Positions 8,869 to 17,474 of a stretch of DNA of 64,000 nt are shown one piece after another. The notes under the pieces are model-generated. The model was given only the letters and a program-made list of their open reading frames with translations. It made no database searches and was not told where the DNA came from. Numbering within the stretch: position 1 is the first letter of the stretch; every line of letters starts with the position of its first letter. Origin of the DNA: Deinococcus alpinitundrae (lineage in GTDB: Bacteria > Deinococcota > Deinococci > Deinococcales > Deinococcaceae). The position numbers were made by a program, and so were the translations under genes. The stretch covers positions 62,001-126,000 of the forward strand of contig NZ_WXZL01000011.1 of NCBI RefSeq assembly GCF_009982895.1. The letters run 5' to 3'.

Positions 8869-10161
8869 TCAGTCGTTGGCCGAGCTGACCGGTGTGCCCG
8901 GCACGGTCATGGGCGCGGCGCGCAGGGTCAGGGCGCTGAGCAGGTTGACCCCGGTGGCGTTCTCGACCTGCTCGATCAGCGACACGATATTGCCGGGCAG
9001 CGTCCCGATGGCGCTGCGGGTGGCCTGGCCCGACCCCGAATCCAGCACCGTGATCTTATCAATCTGCATGCCGCGCACCGCCTCGGCAAACTCGGAGACG
9101 ATGCCGGGCAGCATATTGAGGATGTAGGCCCGCTCGCCCTCGCTCCCCGCTTGTCGGAACGCCTCGGTCATCAGCCGCACCGCCTCGGCCTTGGCGCGGC
9201 CCTCCTCGATGATCGGTGCGGCGGCGGCCTGGGCTTCGAGCAGCCGGGCCTCGCGCTGGGCACGGGCGGGAGCCACCACGTCGGCCTCGTAGCGCTTGGC
9301 GTTCAGAATGACGCGCTCCTGCTCGAGCTGCTGCTCGGCCACCACGCGGGCACGCTCGGCAGTGACGCTGGCCTCGTTTTCCTTCGAGGCGGCCACCGCG
9401 CCGAGTTCGGCGGTGCGGATCCGCAGCATGTTCTGCTGTTCGAGCACCGCCTGCGAGCTGATGGCCTGGGCCACCTGGGCACGCTGGCGGGCCTGGGCCT
9501 CAGCCTGGGTCGCCTCTGCGTCGCGCTCGGCCTCGGCCACGCGGGCTTCCTTGAGCACGTCGGCGGTCTGGCGGCGGCCAATGCTGTCGAGGTAGCCCGA
9601 GGCGTCTGAGACGTTCTGAATCTTCAGGGTGTCGAGCTTGATGCCCAGATTGCCCAGGTCGTGCTCGGCCTCGCCGATTAACCCCTCGGCAAACCGTAGG
9701 CGGTCCTGGTTGATTTCCTCGGGTGTGAGGGTGGCGACCACGCCGCGCAAATTGCCTTCCAGGGTGTCGCGCACGATATTGGTGAGCTGCTTGCGGTCGG
9801 TATCGAGAAAGCGCTCGATGGCATTGGAGAGCTGCGGCTCGTGGGCGTTGATCTTGACGTTGGCAACCGCATGGATGGTCAGCGGAATGCCGCCCTTGGA
9901 GTAGGCGTTCTCGACGCGCAGATCGAGTGGAATGGTCGTCAGGTCCATCCAGGCGACTTTTTCGAGCAGCGGAATGCGGAAGGCCCGCCCGCCGCGAATG
10001 ACCCGGTAGCCCACCGAGTCGCCTTCCTGGGTGGTGCGCGAGCGGCCTGAGATGACCACGACCTTGTTGGGCGGCACGATGATCAATAGAGAGCGGATCA
10101 TCAGCAGCACGACGAAGATGCCGAACAAGACGATCAGGGCGAGAACAACGGTTCCAGTCAT
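8869..10161 (-). CDS. Flotillin-like SPFH-domain membrane scaffold protein
   Basis: 430 residues: an N-terminal membrane segment (residues ~4-30), the SPFH domain (NKVVVISGRS to about residue 190), then a long Ala/Glu/Arg-rich coiled coil (KEARVAEAERDAEATQAEAQARQRAQ through EEGRAKAEAVRLMTEAFRQ). The C-terminus carries FAEAVRGMQIDKITVLDSG, typical of bacterial FloT/YuaG flotillins. These oligomerise at the inner face of the membrane and organise lipid-protein microdomains. A GAGGTT ribosome site precedes the ATG. It follows a NfeD-like gene, the classical YuaF-FloT pairing, so the two products probably work together. Confidence 0.88.
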   Translation of the reverse strand: MTGTVVLALIVLFGIFVVLLMIRSLLIIVPPNKVVVISGRSRTTQEGDSVGYRVIRGGRAFRIPLLEKVAWMDLTTIPLDLRVENAYSKGGIPLTIHAVANVKINAHEPQLSNAIERFLDTDRKQLTNIVRDTLEGNLRGVVATLTPEEINQDRLRFAEGLIGEAEHDLGNLGIKLDTLKIQNVSDASGYLDSIGRRQTADVLKEARVAEAERDAEATQAEAQARQRAQVAQAISSQAVLEQQNMLRIRTAELGAVAASKENEASVTAERARVVAEQQLEQERVILNAKRYEADVVAPARAQREARLLEAQAAAAPIIEEGRAKAEAVRLMTEAFRQAGSEGERAYILNMLPGIVSEFAEAVRGMQIDKITVLDSGSGQATRSAIGTLPGNIVSLIEQVENATGVNLLSALTLRAAPMTVPGTPVSSAND

Positions 10162-10230
10162 GGTGAACCTCGAAAAGAAGGATGGAGGCGGGTCAACGCT
10201 GGGCGAGAGGAAGATCAGGACCGGGCGGCG

Positions 10231-10758
10231 TCAGCTGCCTTCCCAGGCTTTCACGTCCAGCAGGCCGCCGTCCACGCCGATGACGATGACCCGGTCGCCG
10301 GGGTGCAGGGGGTCGCCGCTGCGTGCCAGGAGCTGCTCGGTCTGGCCTGCCACGATCAGCTCGATCTTGCCGGGCTGCCCGCCCACCGGGGCCACCGTCA
10401 CCTTGCCGGTGCGGCCCGTCAGGGCCAGGGCCTGGGTGGCCGTCTCGCCGCGCGTGCGCGCCAGCCGCAGCGCCACCGCCGCGAACGCGCCGACCAGCAG
10501 CCCGCAGATCAGCGCAAATCCCAGTTGAGCCAGCCCGCCGAGGCCCAGCCCACGCGCCGCCAGTCCGCCCAGCCCGAAGAAGGCCGCGAAGCTGACGGCG
10601 GCCCGCAGCGAGAAGTAGCTCGCCCAGCTGTCCGCGCCGTGGGTGTCCGGACCGTGATCGGCCCCCGCGCCGCTGGGATCATGGTCGTGGCCGCCGATGA
10701 CCGAGAAGGCCAGCAGGCCGCCGCCCACGATGAAGCAAAACAGATACAGCATCAGCAT
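10231..10758 (-). CDS. NfeD/YuaF-like membrane protein with OB-fold, flotillin partner
   Basis: 175 residues: an N-terminal membrane helix (LYLFCFIVGGGLLAFSVIGG), a His/Asp-rich loop (GGHDHDPSGAGADHGPDTHG), two further membrane segments (~50-70 and ~75-97) and a C-terminal OB-fold (LTGRTGKVTVAPVGGQPGKIELIV...PLHPGDRVIVIGVDGGLLDVK) diagnostic of NfeD proteins. It lies 69 nt upstream of the flotillin gene on the same strand. The His/Asp-rich loop could bind metal, but that is inference. The CAGGAGG ribosome site supports the start. Confidence 0.8.
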   Translation of the reverse strand: MLMLYLFCFIVGGGLLAFSVIGGHDHDPSGAGADHGPDTHGADSWASYFSLRAAVSFAAFFGLGGLAARGLGLGGLAQLGFALICGLLVGAFAAVALRLARTRGETATQALALTGRTGKVTVAPVGGQPGKIELIVAGQTEQLLARSGDPLHPGDRVIVIGVDGGLLDVKAWEGS

Positions 10759-10818
10759 GACGCCTCCTGAAAGCAGGTACGGGGTCAGCGGCTCAGAAGT
10801 TGCGGGTGCAGGCGGCGC

Positions 10819-11472
10819 TCAGGGCATCAGCCGCTCGGTTGTCCAGCCCTCTCCGGCCCGGCGGTACACGAAGCGGTCGTGCATCCGGTTCGCTCGTCCC
10901 TGCCAGAATTCCCACTCCTGCGGTGCTACTCGGTAGCCGCCCCAGAAGTCGGGTCTGGGCACCGTCTGGCCTTCCGGATACTGGGCTTCCAGGGCGCTGA
11001 GCTTGGCTTCCAGCGCTGCACGGCTCTCGATCGGCGCGCTCTGCGGGTCGCTGGCGTGGGCGGCGAGCTGCGATTCGCGGGGGCGCTTGTGAAAGTAGGT
11101 GTCCGATTCGGCTGCGCCGACCCGCTCGACCGCTCCGTAAACCCGCACCTGCCGCTCCAGATCGGGCCAGAAGAACAGCAGCTCGGCCTGGGGGTTGGCG
11201 GCCAGGTCGTGGCCCTTGTGAGACCCGTAGTTGGTGTAGAAGGTCAGGCCGCGCTCGTCTGCGCCGCGCAGCAGCACTGTGCGGACGCTGGGCCGCCCCT
11301 GAGCGTCGGCGGTGGCCAGGCTCAGGGCGTAGGGTTCGCGCACCTGGCCGTGCTGGGCGGCCTCGAACCAGCCCTGAAACTGGGTGAGTGGATCGTCCGC
11401 GAGGTTTGTGCGGCGCAGTTCGCCCTGGGTGTACGAGACGCGCAGGGCGGTGAGATCGGGTGAATCGCTCAT
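10819..11472 (-). CDS. pdxH: Pyridoxamine/pyridoxine 5'-phosphate oxidase
   Basis: FMN-dependent oxidase making pyridoxal 5'-phosphate, the last step of vitamin B6 salvage. 217 residues, the usual length. Family motifs: [104 protein letters not shown], and the C-terminal [29 protein letters not shown] ending in RLMP. The start codon is 6 nt after a TAACGT box (minus strand 11484-11479), so the mRNA is probably leaderless. mutM lies just upstream in the same direction. Confidence 0.95.
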   Translation of the reverse strand: MSDSPDLTALRVSYTQGELRRTNLADDPLTQFQGWFEAAQHGQVREPYALSLATADAQGRPSVRTVLLRGADERGLTFYTNYGSHKGHDLAANPQAELLFFWPDLERQVRVYGAVERVGAAESDTYFHKRPRESQLAAHASDPQSAPIESRAALEAKLSALEAQYPEGQTVPRPDFWGGYRVAPQEWEFWQGRANRMHDRFVYRRAGEGWTTERLMP

Positions 11473-11481
11473 GGCGCTACG

Positions 11482-12297
11482 TTAGCGCGGCTTGAGGGGC
11501 TGACAATTGGGGCAAAAATGCGTTCCGCGCTGGGCCAGCACGATCTTGGCGATGGGGGTGCCGCAGCGCTCGCACGGCTCCCCGGCGCGGGCGTAGGCGT
11601 GGTGATGGACCTGAAAAGCCCCGGCCTCGCCGTCGTGCTGGCGGTAGGTGCCGTCGCCCAGGGTGCTGCCGCCCGCCGCCACCGCCGCCGTCATCACCTC
11701 GCGGATGGCTGCATAGAGACGGCGCGCCTCGGCAGGCTTGAGCCGCGTCTGCGCGGGGTGCAGGCGGCTCGTCCACAAGCTCTCGTCGGCGTAGATGTTG
11801 CCCACGCCCGACACCGGCTTTTGCGACAGCAGCCAGGGCTTGACGGCCCCCGCGCTGGCCGCCGCCTTCACGAAGTCGCCTTCCTTGAACGCCTCTGAGA
11901 GCGGCTCCGGCCCCATCTGGTGCAGGGTGGGGAAGGCGACGTACTCGCCTTTGCGGACCACCGCCACCTTGCCGAAGCGCCGGGCGTCGTTGAAATAAAT
12001 TGCGCCCTGGTCAGTGTGCAGGGTCACGCGAGTATGCGGCCCCGCTTCCAGCCGGAAGCCGCCGGTCATGCCCAGGTGAACGAGCAGCTCCAGATCATCC
12101 TCAGTCGCGTCGGCGGCGGCGAGTTGCAGCAGCAGATACTTGCCGCGCCGCCCGATGCCGGTCACGGTGCGCCCCTCGGCTCTGTGCGTGTCGGTATACT
12201 TGTGCGGCGCGTCGTGTTCGATGCGCGTCAGGGTGCGGCCCAAGAGCAGCGGCTCGATCTTGCGGCGGGTGGTCTCGACTTCCGGCAGTTCGGGCAT
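11482..12297 (-). CDS. mutM: Formamidopyrimidine-DNA glycosylase
   Basis: Bifunctional base-excision repair enzyme that removes 8-oxoguanine and cleaves the abasic site. 271 residues. The catalytic N-terminal proline and glutamate are in MPELPEVETTRR; HLGMTGGFRLE and the GVGNIYADESLW H2TH segment follow. A C-terminal zinc finger is seen as C-x2-C (EPCERCGTPI) and C-x2-C (FCPNCQP). A TAGCCT box 6 nt before the ATG suggests leaderless transcription. Pairing with pdxH has no obvious functional logic. Confidence 0.95.
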   Translation of the reverse strand: MPELPEVETTRRKIEPLLLGRTLTRIEHDAPHKYTDTHRAEGRTVTGIGRRGKYLLLQLAAADATEDDLELLVHLGMTGGFRLEAGPHTRVTLHTDQGAIYFNDARRFGKVAVVRKGEYVAFPTLHQMGPEPLSEAFKEGDFVKAAASAGAVKPWLLSQKPVSGVGNIYADESLWTSRLHPAQTRLKPAEARRLYAAIREVMTAAVAAGGSTLGDGTYRQHDGEAGAFQVHHHAYARAGEPCERCGTPIAKIVLAQRGTHFCPNCQPLKPR

Positions 12298-12363
12298 GCC
12301 TTCAGGCTAGCGCCGGGAAGTGCTCTCAACCGTGCCTGCTGGCCCCGGCTCAAGGCACGCGGC

Positions 12364-12369
12364 TAGACT
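12364..12369 (+). promoter_or_regulatory. -10 box of leaderless pcp transcript
   Basis: TAGACT lies exactly 6 nt before the ATG at 12376, and no ribosome site is present. The A of the ATG would be the transcription start. Confidence 0.55.
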
Positions 12370-12375
12370 CGGGCC

Positions 12376-13029
12376 ATGAACCGCATCCTGCTCACCGGCT
12401 TCGAGGCTTTTGGCGACCATCCCAGCAACCCGACCCTGACCGCGCTCTCGGCCTTTGAGGGTCAGCGGATTGCGGGTGCGCAGGTGCTGACCCAGGCGCT
12501 GCCGGTCGACGCTGCCCGCATGCCGGGGGTGCTGGAAGAGGTGCTGCGGCGACTTCAACCCCAGGCCGTACTGTTGAGCGGGCTGGCGGCGGGTCGGGTG
12601 CAACTCAGCCTGGAGCGGGCGGCGCTCAACGTTCTCGATTTCCGCATTCCCGACAACGCGGGCGCGTCGTTTCAGGACGCCGAACTCTGTCCCGGTGGTC
12701 CGGACGCCTACCTCAGCACGCTGCCGCTGCGGGCCATCCTGGGGACTTGGCAGGCAGCGGGGGTGCCGGGCTATGTCAGCGACACGGCGGGCCTGTACCT
12801 GTGCAACCAGGCCATGTATCTGGCCCGCCATCAACTCGGCCCCAGCGTGCCCTGCGGCTTTCTCCACGTGCCCGCCGACGAGTCGCTGGCGCTGGCCCAG
12901 CCGCCCGGCAAGCCTCCGCTGCCGTATCTGCCGCAGCAGGAGATCAACCGGGGCATCGGACTGGCGCTGGACGTGCTGGCAGGCCAGCTTGAATCGGCGC
13001 AAGGGGAGAAGCAGGCCCCTGGGGTATAA
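12376..13029 (+). CDS. pcp: Pyroglutamyl-peptidase I (pyrrolidone carboxyl peptidase)
   Basis: Cytoplasmic cysteine peptidase of family C15 that removes N-terminal pyroglutamate. 217 residues with MNRILLTGFEAFGDHPSNPT, GLAAGRVQLSLERAALNVLDFRIPDNAG (containing the family Glu), the nucleophile in AGLYLCNQAMYLARH and the catalytic His in GFLHVP. All three catalytic residues are present. Leaderless promoter directly upstream. Confidence 0.93.
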   Translation: MNRILLTGFEAFGDHPSNPTLTALSAFEGQRIAGAQVLTQALPVDAARMPGVLEEVLRRLQPQAVLLSGLAAGRVQLSLERAALNVLDFRIPDNAGASFQDAELCPGGPDAYLSTLPLRAILGTWQAAGVPGYVSDTAGLYLCNQAMYLARHQLGPSVPCGFLHVPADESLALAQPPGKPPLPYLPQQEINRGIGLALDVLAGQLESAQGEKQAPGV

Positions 13030-13084
13030 GCGTTCAGGCAGTGCTGCGCAGCGCACCGATCAAGCGCCGCGAGCGGCCCAATAT

Positions 13085-13327
13085 TCACGGAAAAGCCGCC
13101 TTCCCGGCTTGCCAGCTGCCTCCCGGTCCCCCGGCCCAGTGCCACTCGCCGGGGGGCCGGGCCGCCAGACAGCGCACCACCTCGCCCAGCGCCACCCGGC
13201 GGGCAAAGCGGGTGCGGGCGTGCCACTCGCCGAGGGCCGCTTCTCGCCCGGCAGCGGGCAGGCCGCGCAGGCTGTTGGCGGCCCGGTTGACGGCCAGATC
13301 GAACAGGGCGTCGGGCGCGCGGTTCAT
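13085..13327 (-). CDS. Small hypothetical protein coupled to the gene upstream
   Basis: 80 residues, Ala/Arg/Gly-rich (MNRAPDALFDLAVNRAANSLRGL), with predicted helix in the first half. Its ATG overlaps the TGA of the upstream membrane winged-helix gene (ATGA, 13324-13327), the arrangement of translational coupling and the main support for a real gene. No family recognised. Confidence 0.5.
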   Translation of the reverse strand: MNRAPDALFDLAVNRAANSLRGLPAAGREAALGEWHARTRFARRVALGEVVRCLAARPPGEWHWAGGPGGSWQAGKAAFP

Positions 13328-13728
13328 CTCAGGCGGTAGGTGTCGCCTTCACGGACCAGGCGGCCTGCGTCCAGCAAGTCCTTTACCACCTGCCGGGCCT
13401 GCGCGGCGCTCAGCGGCGAGCGGGTTTCGAGTTCAGGCAGGGTAAAGACCCCGCCCTGGCGGTGCGCGAAGCGGTAGAGCATCCGCTCCTGCACGTCGGC
13501 GCGCGGCGCGCTGGCCTGACGCCGCCCGAACAGCCAGGAGACCAGCCCTCCCATCAGCAGGCCTGTCAGAAGTTCCAGCGGAATCATTTTGTAGGCCAGT
13601 TCGGTGTCCGGCACGCGGTGGTGGTACGGAAAGGGCCGACCGTCCGATAGGAAGACGGCGTACATGATCAGGGCACTTGCCAGGCCCGCCACCAGGGCGG
13701 CCAGCAGGCGGGGCGCGGCACTCTTCAT
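13324..13728 (-). CDS. Membrane protein with C-terminal winged-helix domain
   Basis: 134 residues: two membrane segments (RLLAALVAGLASALIMYAVFL, residues ~5-25, and IPLELLTGLLMGGLVSWLFG, ~48-67) followed by a basic linker and a winged-helix-like module (VQERMLYRFAHRQGGVFTLPELETRSPLSAAQARQVVKDLLDAGRLVREGDTYRLR) ending at the stop. The ATG at 13728 lies 6 nt after a TACACT -10 box, so the upstream open frame is disregarded. A membrane-tethered DNA-binding regulator is inferred from architecture only. Confidence 0.7.
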   Translation of the reverse strand: MKSAAPRLLAALVAGLASALIMYAVFLSDGRPFPYHHRVPDTELAYKMIPLELLTGLLMGGLVSWLFGRRQASAPRADVQERMLYRFAHRQGGVFTLPELETRSPLSAAQARQVVKDLLDAGRLVREGDTYRLR

Positions 13729-14096
13729 GGGTCCAGTGTAGCGGTCAGGTCTAGAGCGCTGACAGAACAGATGCCCCGGTGGGTTTGGTCCATTCAGCGG
13801 AGACCGAACTTCAGGACAGACTAAAAATGGAAACGTGCCGTCTCCGGCTCTCCTGCGGCGGCCTGCTTCGCCTTTGGTCCATCCCCCTTGACATTCTCTG
13901 CGTGGGCTCCACATCCAAATCAGTCCAGCATGCTTAAAACCTGTTGAGTCGCCCACCCCCCTGGGCACTCGGCAGCAGGCGAGGTCAGCTCTTCAAGGGG
14001 CCTCGCCTGACCCTTCCTTTCGACTTCCTGGTTTCGGACCCTGAGCTGTCAGCGGTCTTGGCGCATCTGTCATCTGCGCAAAGGACAAACCCCGTT
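13729..14096. other. Divergent intergenic region upstream of sigma operon
   Basis: About 370 bases between the membrane winged-helix gene and the sigma-factor operon. TTGACA occurs at 13888-13893, but I see no good -10 at 16-18 nt. No RNA motif or conserved hairpin is recognised. Confidence 0.4.
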
Positions 14097-14357
14097 ATGA
14101 CTCAAGTGTGGTGCGTGGTGTCGGCGCTCGGTGGACTTTGCATGGTGGGTCTGGTCAGCGTGGGTTTGAGGGTCCGGCGGTGGCGGTTGCGGCCGCGTGA
14201 ACTGGCGGATTCTCTGAAATCACCTGCCGAAATCGAGGCCCCCGATCCGGTGGATTTTCGCGCTCCAGCGGGTCAGGCGCGGGCGAAGCCGCCGCGCCCG
14301 GTCACAGCAGACAAACCCACCAACCGCATTTTCAAAGGAGGCGAGGTGGTAGCTTAA
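14097..14357 (+). CDS. Small single-pass membrane protein preceding sigma factor
   Basis: 86 residues: MTQVWCVVSALGGLCMVGLVSVGL membrane helix, then a basic stretch (RVRRWRLRPREL) and a Pro/Lys-rich tail (APAGQARAKPPRPVTADKPTNRIFKGG). An AAGGA sits about 10 nt upstream. Its stop is 6 nt before the sigma-factor GTG. Possible third component of the sigma operon; no family recognised. Confidence 0.5.
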   Translation: MTQVWCVVSALGGLCMVGLVSVGLRVRRWRLRPRELADSLKSPAEIEAPDPVDFRAPAGQARAKPPRPVTADKPTNRIFKGGEVVA

Positions 14358-14363
14358 AGGAGC

Positions 14364-14948
14364 GTGGAAGATACTGATGAAGTCCTGATGAACCGGATGG
14401 CCGGAGGCGACGAAGCCGCCCTGAGTACCCTCTACGGGCGCTACGCACCTTATCTGTACGGCCTGGGTCGCCGGATGCTGCGTCAGCAAGACGATGTGGA
14501 AACCTGTGTGCAAGACGCTTTCTTCAATGCCTGGAAAGCCGCTGCCCGCTTTGATCCGGCCCGGGCCAGCGTCAAGACCTGGCTGGTGACGATTGCCCAC
14601 AACCGCATGCTTCAGGCGCTGCGAGACCGCCCCGAGACGGGTCTGGACCTCGAAGAGTGGGACGCGCCGACCAGCGCGCCGGACCGGATCGAGCAGGTGA
14701 TCGCCCAGCGGGCGGTGGACATTCTCGGCGAACCGGAAAAGACCCTGGTGGTGTTGGCTTTTTATCAGGGCTTTTCGCACAGCGAACTCAAAGAACGAAC
14801 CGGCCTGCCACTGGGCAGCATCAAAACCTACCTGCGCCGGGCACTCGCCCAGATGCGCGTTCACCTGGAGACCTCGGTGGCCCCGGCCATGAGCACCTCA
14901 CCCCGTTCTCCCAATTCTTCCGAAGGAGGTCAGCACGATGCCGAATGA
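14364..14948 (+). CDS. ECF-type RNA polymerase sigma factor
   Basis: 194 residues. Region 2: MNRMAGGDEAALSTLYGRYAPYLYGLGRRMLRQQDDVETCVQDAFFNAWKAAARFDP, then RASVKTWLVTIAHNRMLQALR. Region 4: RAVDILGEPEKTLVVLAFYQGFSHSELKERTGLPLGSIKTYLRRALAQMRVHLE. It directs core RNA polymerase to a stress or envelope regulon. GTG start at 14364 with AAAGGAG very close upstream; ATG at 14388 is an alternative. It overlaps the anti-sigma gene by 11 nt, so the two are co-translated. Confidence 0.9.
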   Translation: MEDTDEVLMNRMAGGDEAALSTLYGRYAPYLYGLGRRMLRQQDDVETCVQDAFFNAWKAAARFDPARASVKTWLVTIAHNRMLQALRDRPETGLDLEEWDAPTSAPDRIEQVIAQRAVDILGEPEKTLVVLAFYQGFSHSELKERTGLPLGSIKTYLRRALAQMRVHLETSVAPAMSTSPRSPNSSEGGQHDAE

Positions 14949-15672
14949 ATCCGAATCAACCGAGTGGCAAGAACAGCTCAGTCTCTACGCGTTCGGGTTG
15001 CTGGACGGCGCGCAAGCGGCCAGCGTCGAGCGCCGCCTGACCTCTGAGCCGCTCTGGCAAGCCGAGTTGCGCGCCCTGCAAGACACTCTGGCCGCCCTGG
15101 CCGACCCGGCTCCGGTGCCTGTGGGCAGCGCTGAGCGCCTGCTCGAGCGGGTGCGCGCCGACCGGGAGCAATCAGAGCCCGCTCAGACTCCGCTTGTTCA
15201 GTCCTCGCCCGTGCCGCCTGCCGCGCCTGTTGCGGCCAACCTGCCGTTGACCGCGCCAACCCGCTCGCCGTACCTCGGCTGGCTGGTGGCCGTGGCGCTG
15301 GTCGCCGCCGTGGCCGCCGTATTGATTCTGCCGCGCCTGAGCAGCACCCCGGAGCGGCAACTGGCCGAGTACCAGACCCAGCCGGGTGCGGTCAGCACGC
15401 CGCTGACGACCCAGGGAGGTCAGTCGCTGGGCACGGCGGTGCGCCTCAAGGATGGCCGCGCCTTCGTGCTGCTGGTGGCCGACGCGCCGCAGGGCCGGGC
15501 ATACCAGGCCTGGCAGGTGGTCGGCAAGGCCCCCGCCTCGCTGGGCGTGTTCAAGGGTCGCAGCTTTCTGAGCGCGCCGCTGAGCGGGCCGGTGACTCTG
15601 GCCGTCAGCGTGGAGCCGCCCAGCGGCAGCCCGCAGCCGACGACCACGCCGATTCTGGCCCAGACCCTGTAA
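14938..15672 (+). CDS. RskA-like membrane anti-sigma factor
   Basis: 244 residues: N-terminal anti-sigma domain (LSLYAFGLLDGAQAASVERRLTSEPLWQAELRALQDTLAALA), Pro/Ala linker, one membrane helix (YLGWLVAVALVAAVAAVLIL, ~118-137) and an extracytoplasmic RskA-type domain (GTAVRLKDGRAFVLLVADAPQGRAYQAWQVVGKAPASLGVFKGRSFL). The His-Cys-Cys zinc motif seen in many anti-sigmas is absent. A strong GAAGGAGGT ribosome site (~14926-14934) lies inside the sigma gene's end. It should hold the upstream ECF sigma inactive at the membrane until signalled. Confidence 0.87.
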   Translation: MPNESESTEWQEQLSLYAFGLLDGAQAASVERRLTSEPLWQAELRALQDTLAALADPAPVPVGSAERLLERVRADREQSEPAQTPLVQSSPVPPAAPVAANLPLTAPTRSPYLGWLVAVALVAAVAAVLILPRLSSTPERQLAEYQTQPGAVSTPLTTQGGQSLGTAVRLKDGRAFVLLVADAPQGRAYQAWQVVGKAPASLGVFKGRSFLSAPLSGPVTLAVSVEPPSGSPQPTTTPILAQTL

Positions 15673-15715
15673 GCCGAAATTCTGTGGCTCCAGAGACAAC
15701 AAAGGCCTCATCCAC

Positions 15716-15755
15716 CCAGAGAGTCCAGGGGCAACGATCTCCCTGGACTCTCTGG
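15716..15755. terminator. 15-bp perfect hairpin between convergent genes
   Basis: CCAGAGAGTCCAGGG (15716-15730) pairs perfectly with 15741-15755 across a 10-nt loop. No T tract. Bidirectional terminator for the anti-sigma and truB genes is the likely role. Confidence 0.6.
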
Positions 15756-15769
15756 CTGCTGTGTCGGCG

Positions 15770-16705
15770 CTAGGCCCAGGCCCGGACCACAGTCAGGCGT
15801 TCGCCGTCACCGTCGACCACCGCGACGAGTTGACCGCCGAGCAGCACCACGAAGCGGCCCTGGCGGGCATCGGCGGGCCGCTTGCCCTGGCGCAGCTGCA
15901 CGGCCAGTTCGGGCGCGGCTTCAATGATCGGCAGCGACAGCGCGCTCAGGTCAGACAGGCCCGCTGCTTCACCGAGCCGGTCGAGCGGGGTCGCTTGCGC
16001 CAGGCCGAAGTGGCCCGCACGGGTGCGGATCAGCCCCGAGAGGTGCGCCGGAACGCCCAGTGCCGCGCCCACGTCGCGGGCCAGCGAACGCAGGTAAGTG
16101 CCGCTGCCCACCCGCGCCCACACCAGTAGCGTGGGAAAGTCGCCCAGCGCGGGCGGCAGGCTGAGATTCAGGCCAGTCTCGCTCCCGGCCCAGCGTCCGT
16201 CCGCATCCGGGGCGAAGCTGTGCGGCGCGGTGCTGAGGTCGGCGTACTGGCCGAGCAACGTCAGTTCGTGAATGGTGACGGCGCGGGCCGGTAAATCGAG
16301 TTGCCCCCCGGCCCGGGCCGCCGCGTAGGCCCGCACGCCGCCGACTTGCAGGGCGCTGTACTGCGGCGGCACCTGTTGCTGCGGGCCGACGAAGGCCGAG
16401 AGGACCGAGCGCACCTGCTCGGCGCTGAAGTCCGGCACCGGGGCGCTCTCGGCCACCGGTCCTTCGGCGTCGAGCGTCGGGGTGGCCGCGCCCAGACTGA
16501 TGAACGCCAGATAGTCCTTGCTATCGCGCTCCATGAACTGCACCAGCTTGGTGGAGTCGCCCACGCACAGCACCAGCACGCCACTGGCCAGTGGGTCGAG
16601 GGTGCCGGTGTGGCCCACCTGCCGGGTCTGGAGCGCCCGCCGCGCCCGGCTGACCACATCGTGCGAGGTCAGGTTCAGCGGTTTGTCGACGACGTACACC
16701 GGCAT
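15770..16705 (-). CDS. truB: tRNA pseudouridine-55 synthase
   Basis: Isomerises U55 in the T-loop of tRNAs. 311 residues: MPVYVVDKPLNLTSHDVVSRARRAL, the catalytic block RQVGHTGTLDPLASGVLVLCVGDSTKL (nucleophile Asp in GTLDPLA), DYLAFISLGAATPTLDAEG, VPPQYSALQVGGVRAYAAARAG and a C-terminal PUA-like part (GRFVVLLGGQLVAVVDGDGERLTVVRAW). The same frame runs on for ~280 codons upstream but crosses a real gene. The ATG at 16705, 7 nt after a TAGCCT box, gives the correct family N-terminus. Confidence 0.95.
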   Translation of the reverse strand: MPVYVVDKPLNLTSHDVVSRARRALQTRQVGHTGTLDPLASGVLVLCVGDSTKLVQFMERDSKDYLAFISLGAATPTLDAEGPVAESAPVPDFSAEQVRSVLSAFVGPQQQVPPQYSALQVGGVRAYAAARAGGQLDLPARAVTIHELTLLGQYADLSTAPHSFAPDADGRWAGSETGLNLSLPPALGDFPTLLVWARVGSGTYLRSLARDVGAALGVPAHLSGLIRTRAGHFGLAQATPLDRLGEAAGLSDLSALSLPIIEAAPELAVQLRQGKRPADARQGRFVVLLGGQLVAVVDGDGERLTVVRAWA

Positions 16706-16841
16706 GCGGGTCAGGCTAGCACACGGTCCGCCGCTCGAAATCAGCAGGTCACATCTAAAGACGGCCCAGCTGCTTATATAGAGGTAAGAGAACAGAAAAG
16801 AGAACATCTCGCAGAAGCAAGAAAAACTCCGGAGGTCCAAT

Positions 16842-17474
16842 ATGAACCGCGTCAAACGTACCAGAGGAAGCCTGGACACCAACTTTGCGCCAGAACAAAT
16901 GAATTCCTCTGTGAATCTGGCTGTTCCCAGCAAATTGGCCTGGAAATTTATTGTGATCGAAGACCGGATGATCAGCTGGTGGGCGCGGTACGGCATCACT
17001 TTGCTGCGGCTATCGCTGGGTGTGGTGTTTTTCTGGTTCGGGGTGCTGAAGTTCTTTCCCGGTGTCAGCGTGGCGCAGGAACTGGCCACCCACACCATCT
17101 CGGTGCTGAGCTTCGGGCTGATTTCGCCCGCCGTCAGCTTGCCGCTGCTGGCAACCTGGGAATGCGCCATCGGAGTGGGGTTGCTCTCGGGCAGATTCCT
17201 GCGGCTGACCCTGCTGCTCTTGATGGCGCAGATGGCCGGAACCTTTCTGCCGCTGCTGTTTTTCCGGCACGAGACCTTCAACGTGTTTCCGCTGGTGCCG
17301 ACACTGGAAGGCCAGTACATCATCAAGAATCTGGTGCTGGTGTCGGCGGGCCTAGTGATCGGGGCAGCCTCGCGCGGCGGCCATATCATCCACGACACCA
17401 AAGCGCTGGCGGTGGCCGAGCACCTACAAACTCTCAACCAGCGCTTTCGCCGCCGCTTCCACCGCGATCCCTGA
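16842..17474 (+). CDS. DoxX/DUF417-like integral membrane protein
   Basis: 210 residues; a ~45-residue polar N-terminus, then four membrane segments: ITLLRLSLGVVFFWFGVLKFFPG, ISPAVSLPLLATWECAIGVGLLSG, LTLLLLMAQMAGTFLPLLFF and NLVLVSAGLVIGAAS. The pattern R..LG..F.WFG.LKFFPG and TLEGQYIIKNLVLVSAGLVIGA are typical of DoxX-like/DUF417 proteins, linked to redox stress in other bacteria. CCGGAGGTCC ribosome site before the ATG. The long N-terminal extension is unusual for the family. Function here unknown. Confidence 0.75.
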   Translation: MNRVKRTRGSLDTNFAPEQMNSSVNLAVPSKLAWKFIVIEDRMISWWARYGITLLRLSLGVVFFWFGVLKFFPGVSVAQELATHTISVLSFGLISPAVSLPLLATWECAIGVGLLSGRFLRLTLLLLMAQMAGTFLPLLFFRHETFNVFPLVPTLEGQYIIKNLVLVSAGLVIGAASRGGHIIHDTKALAVAEHLQTLNQRFRRRFHRDP

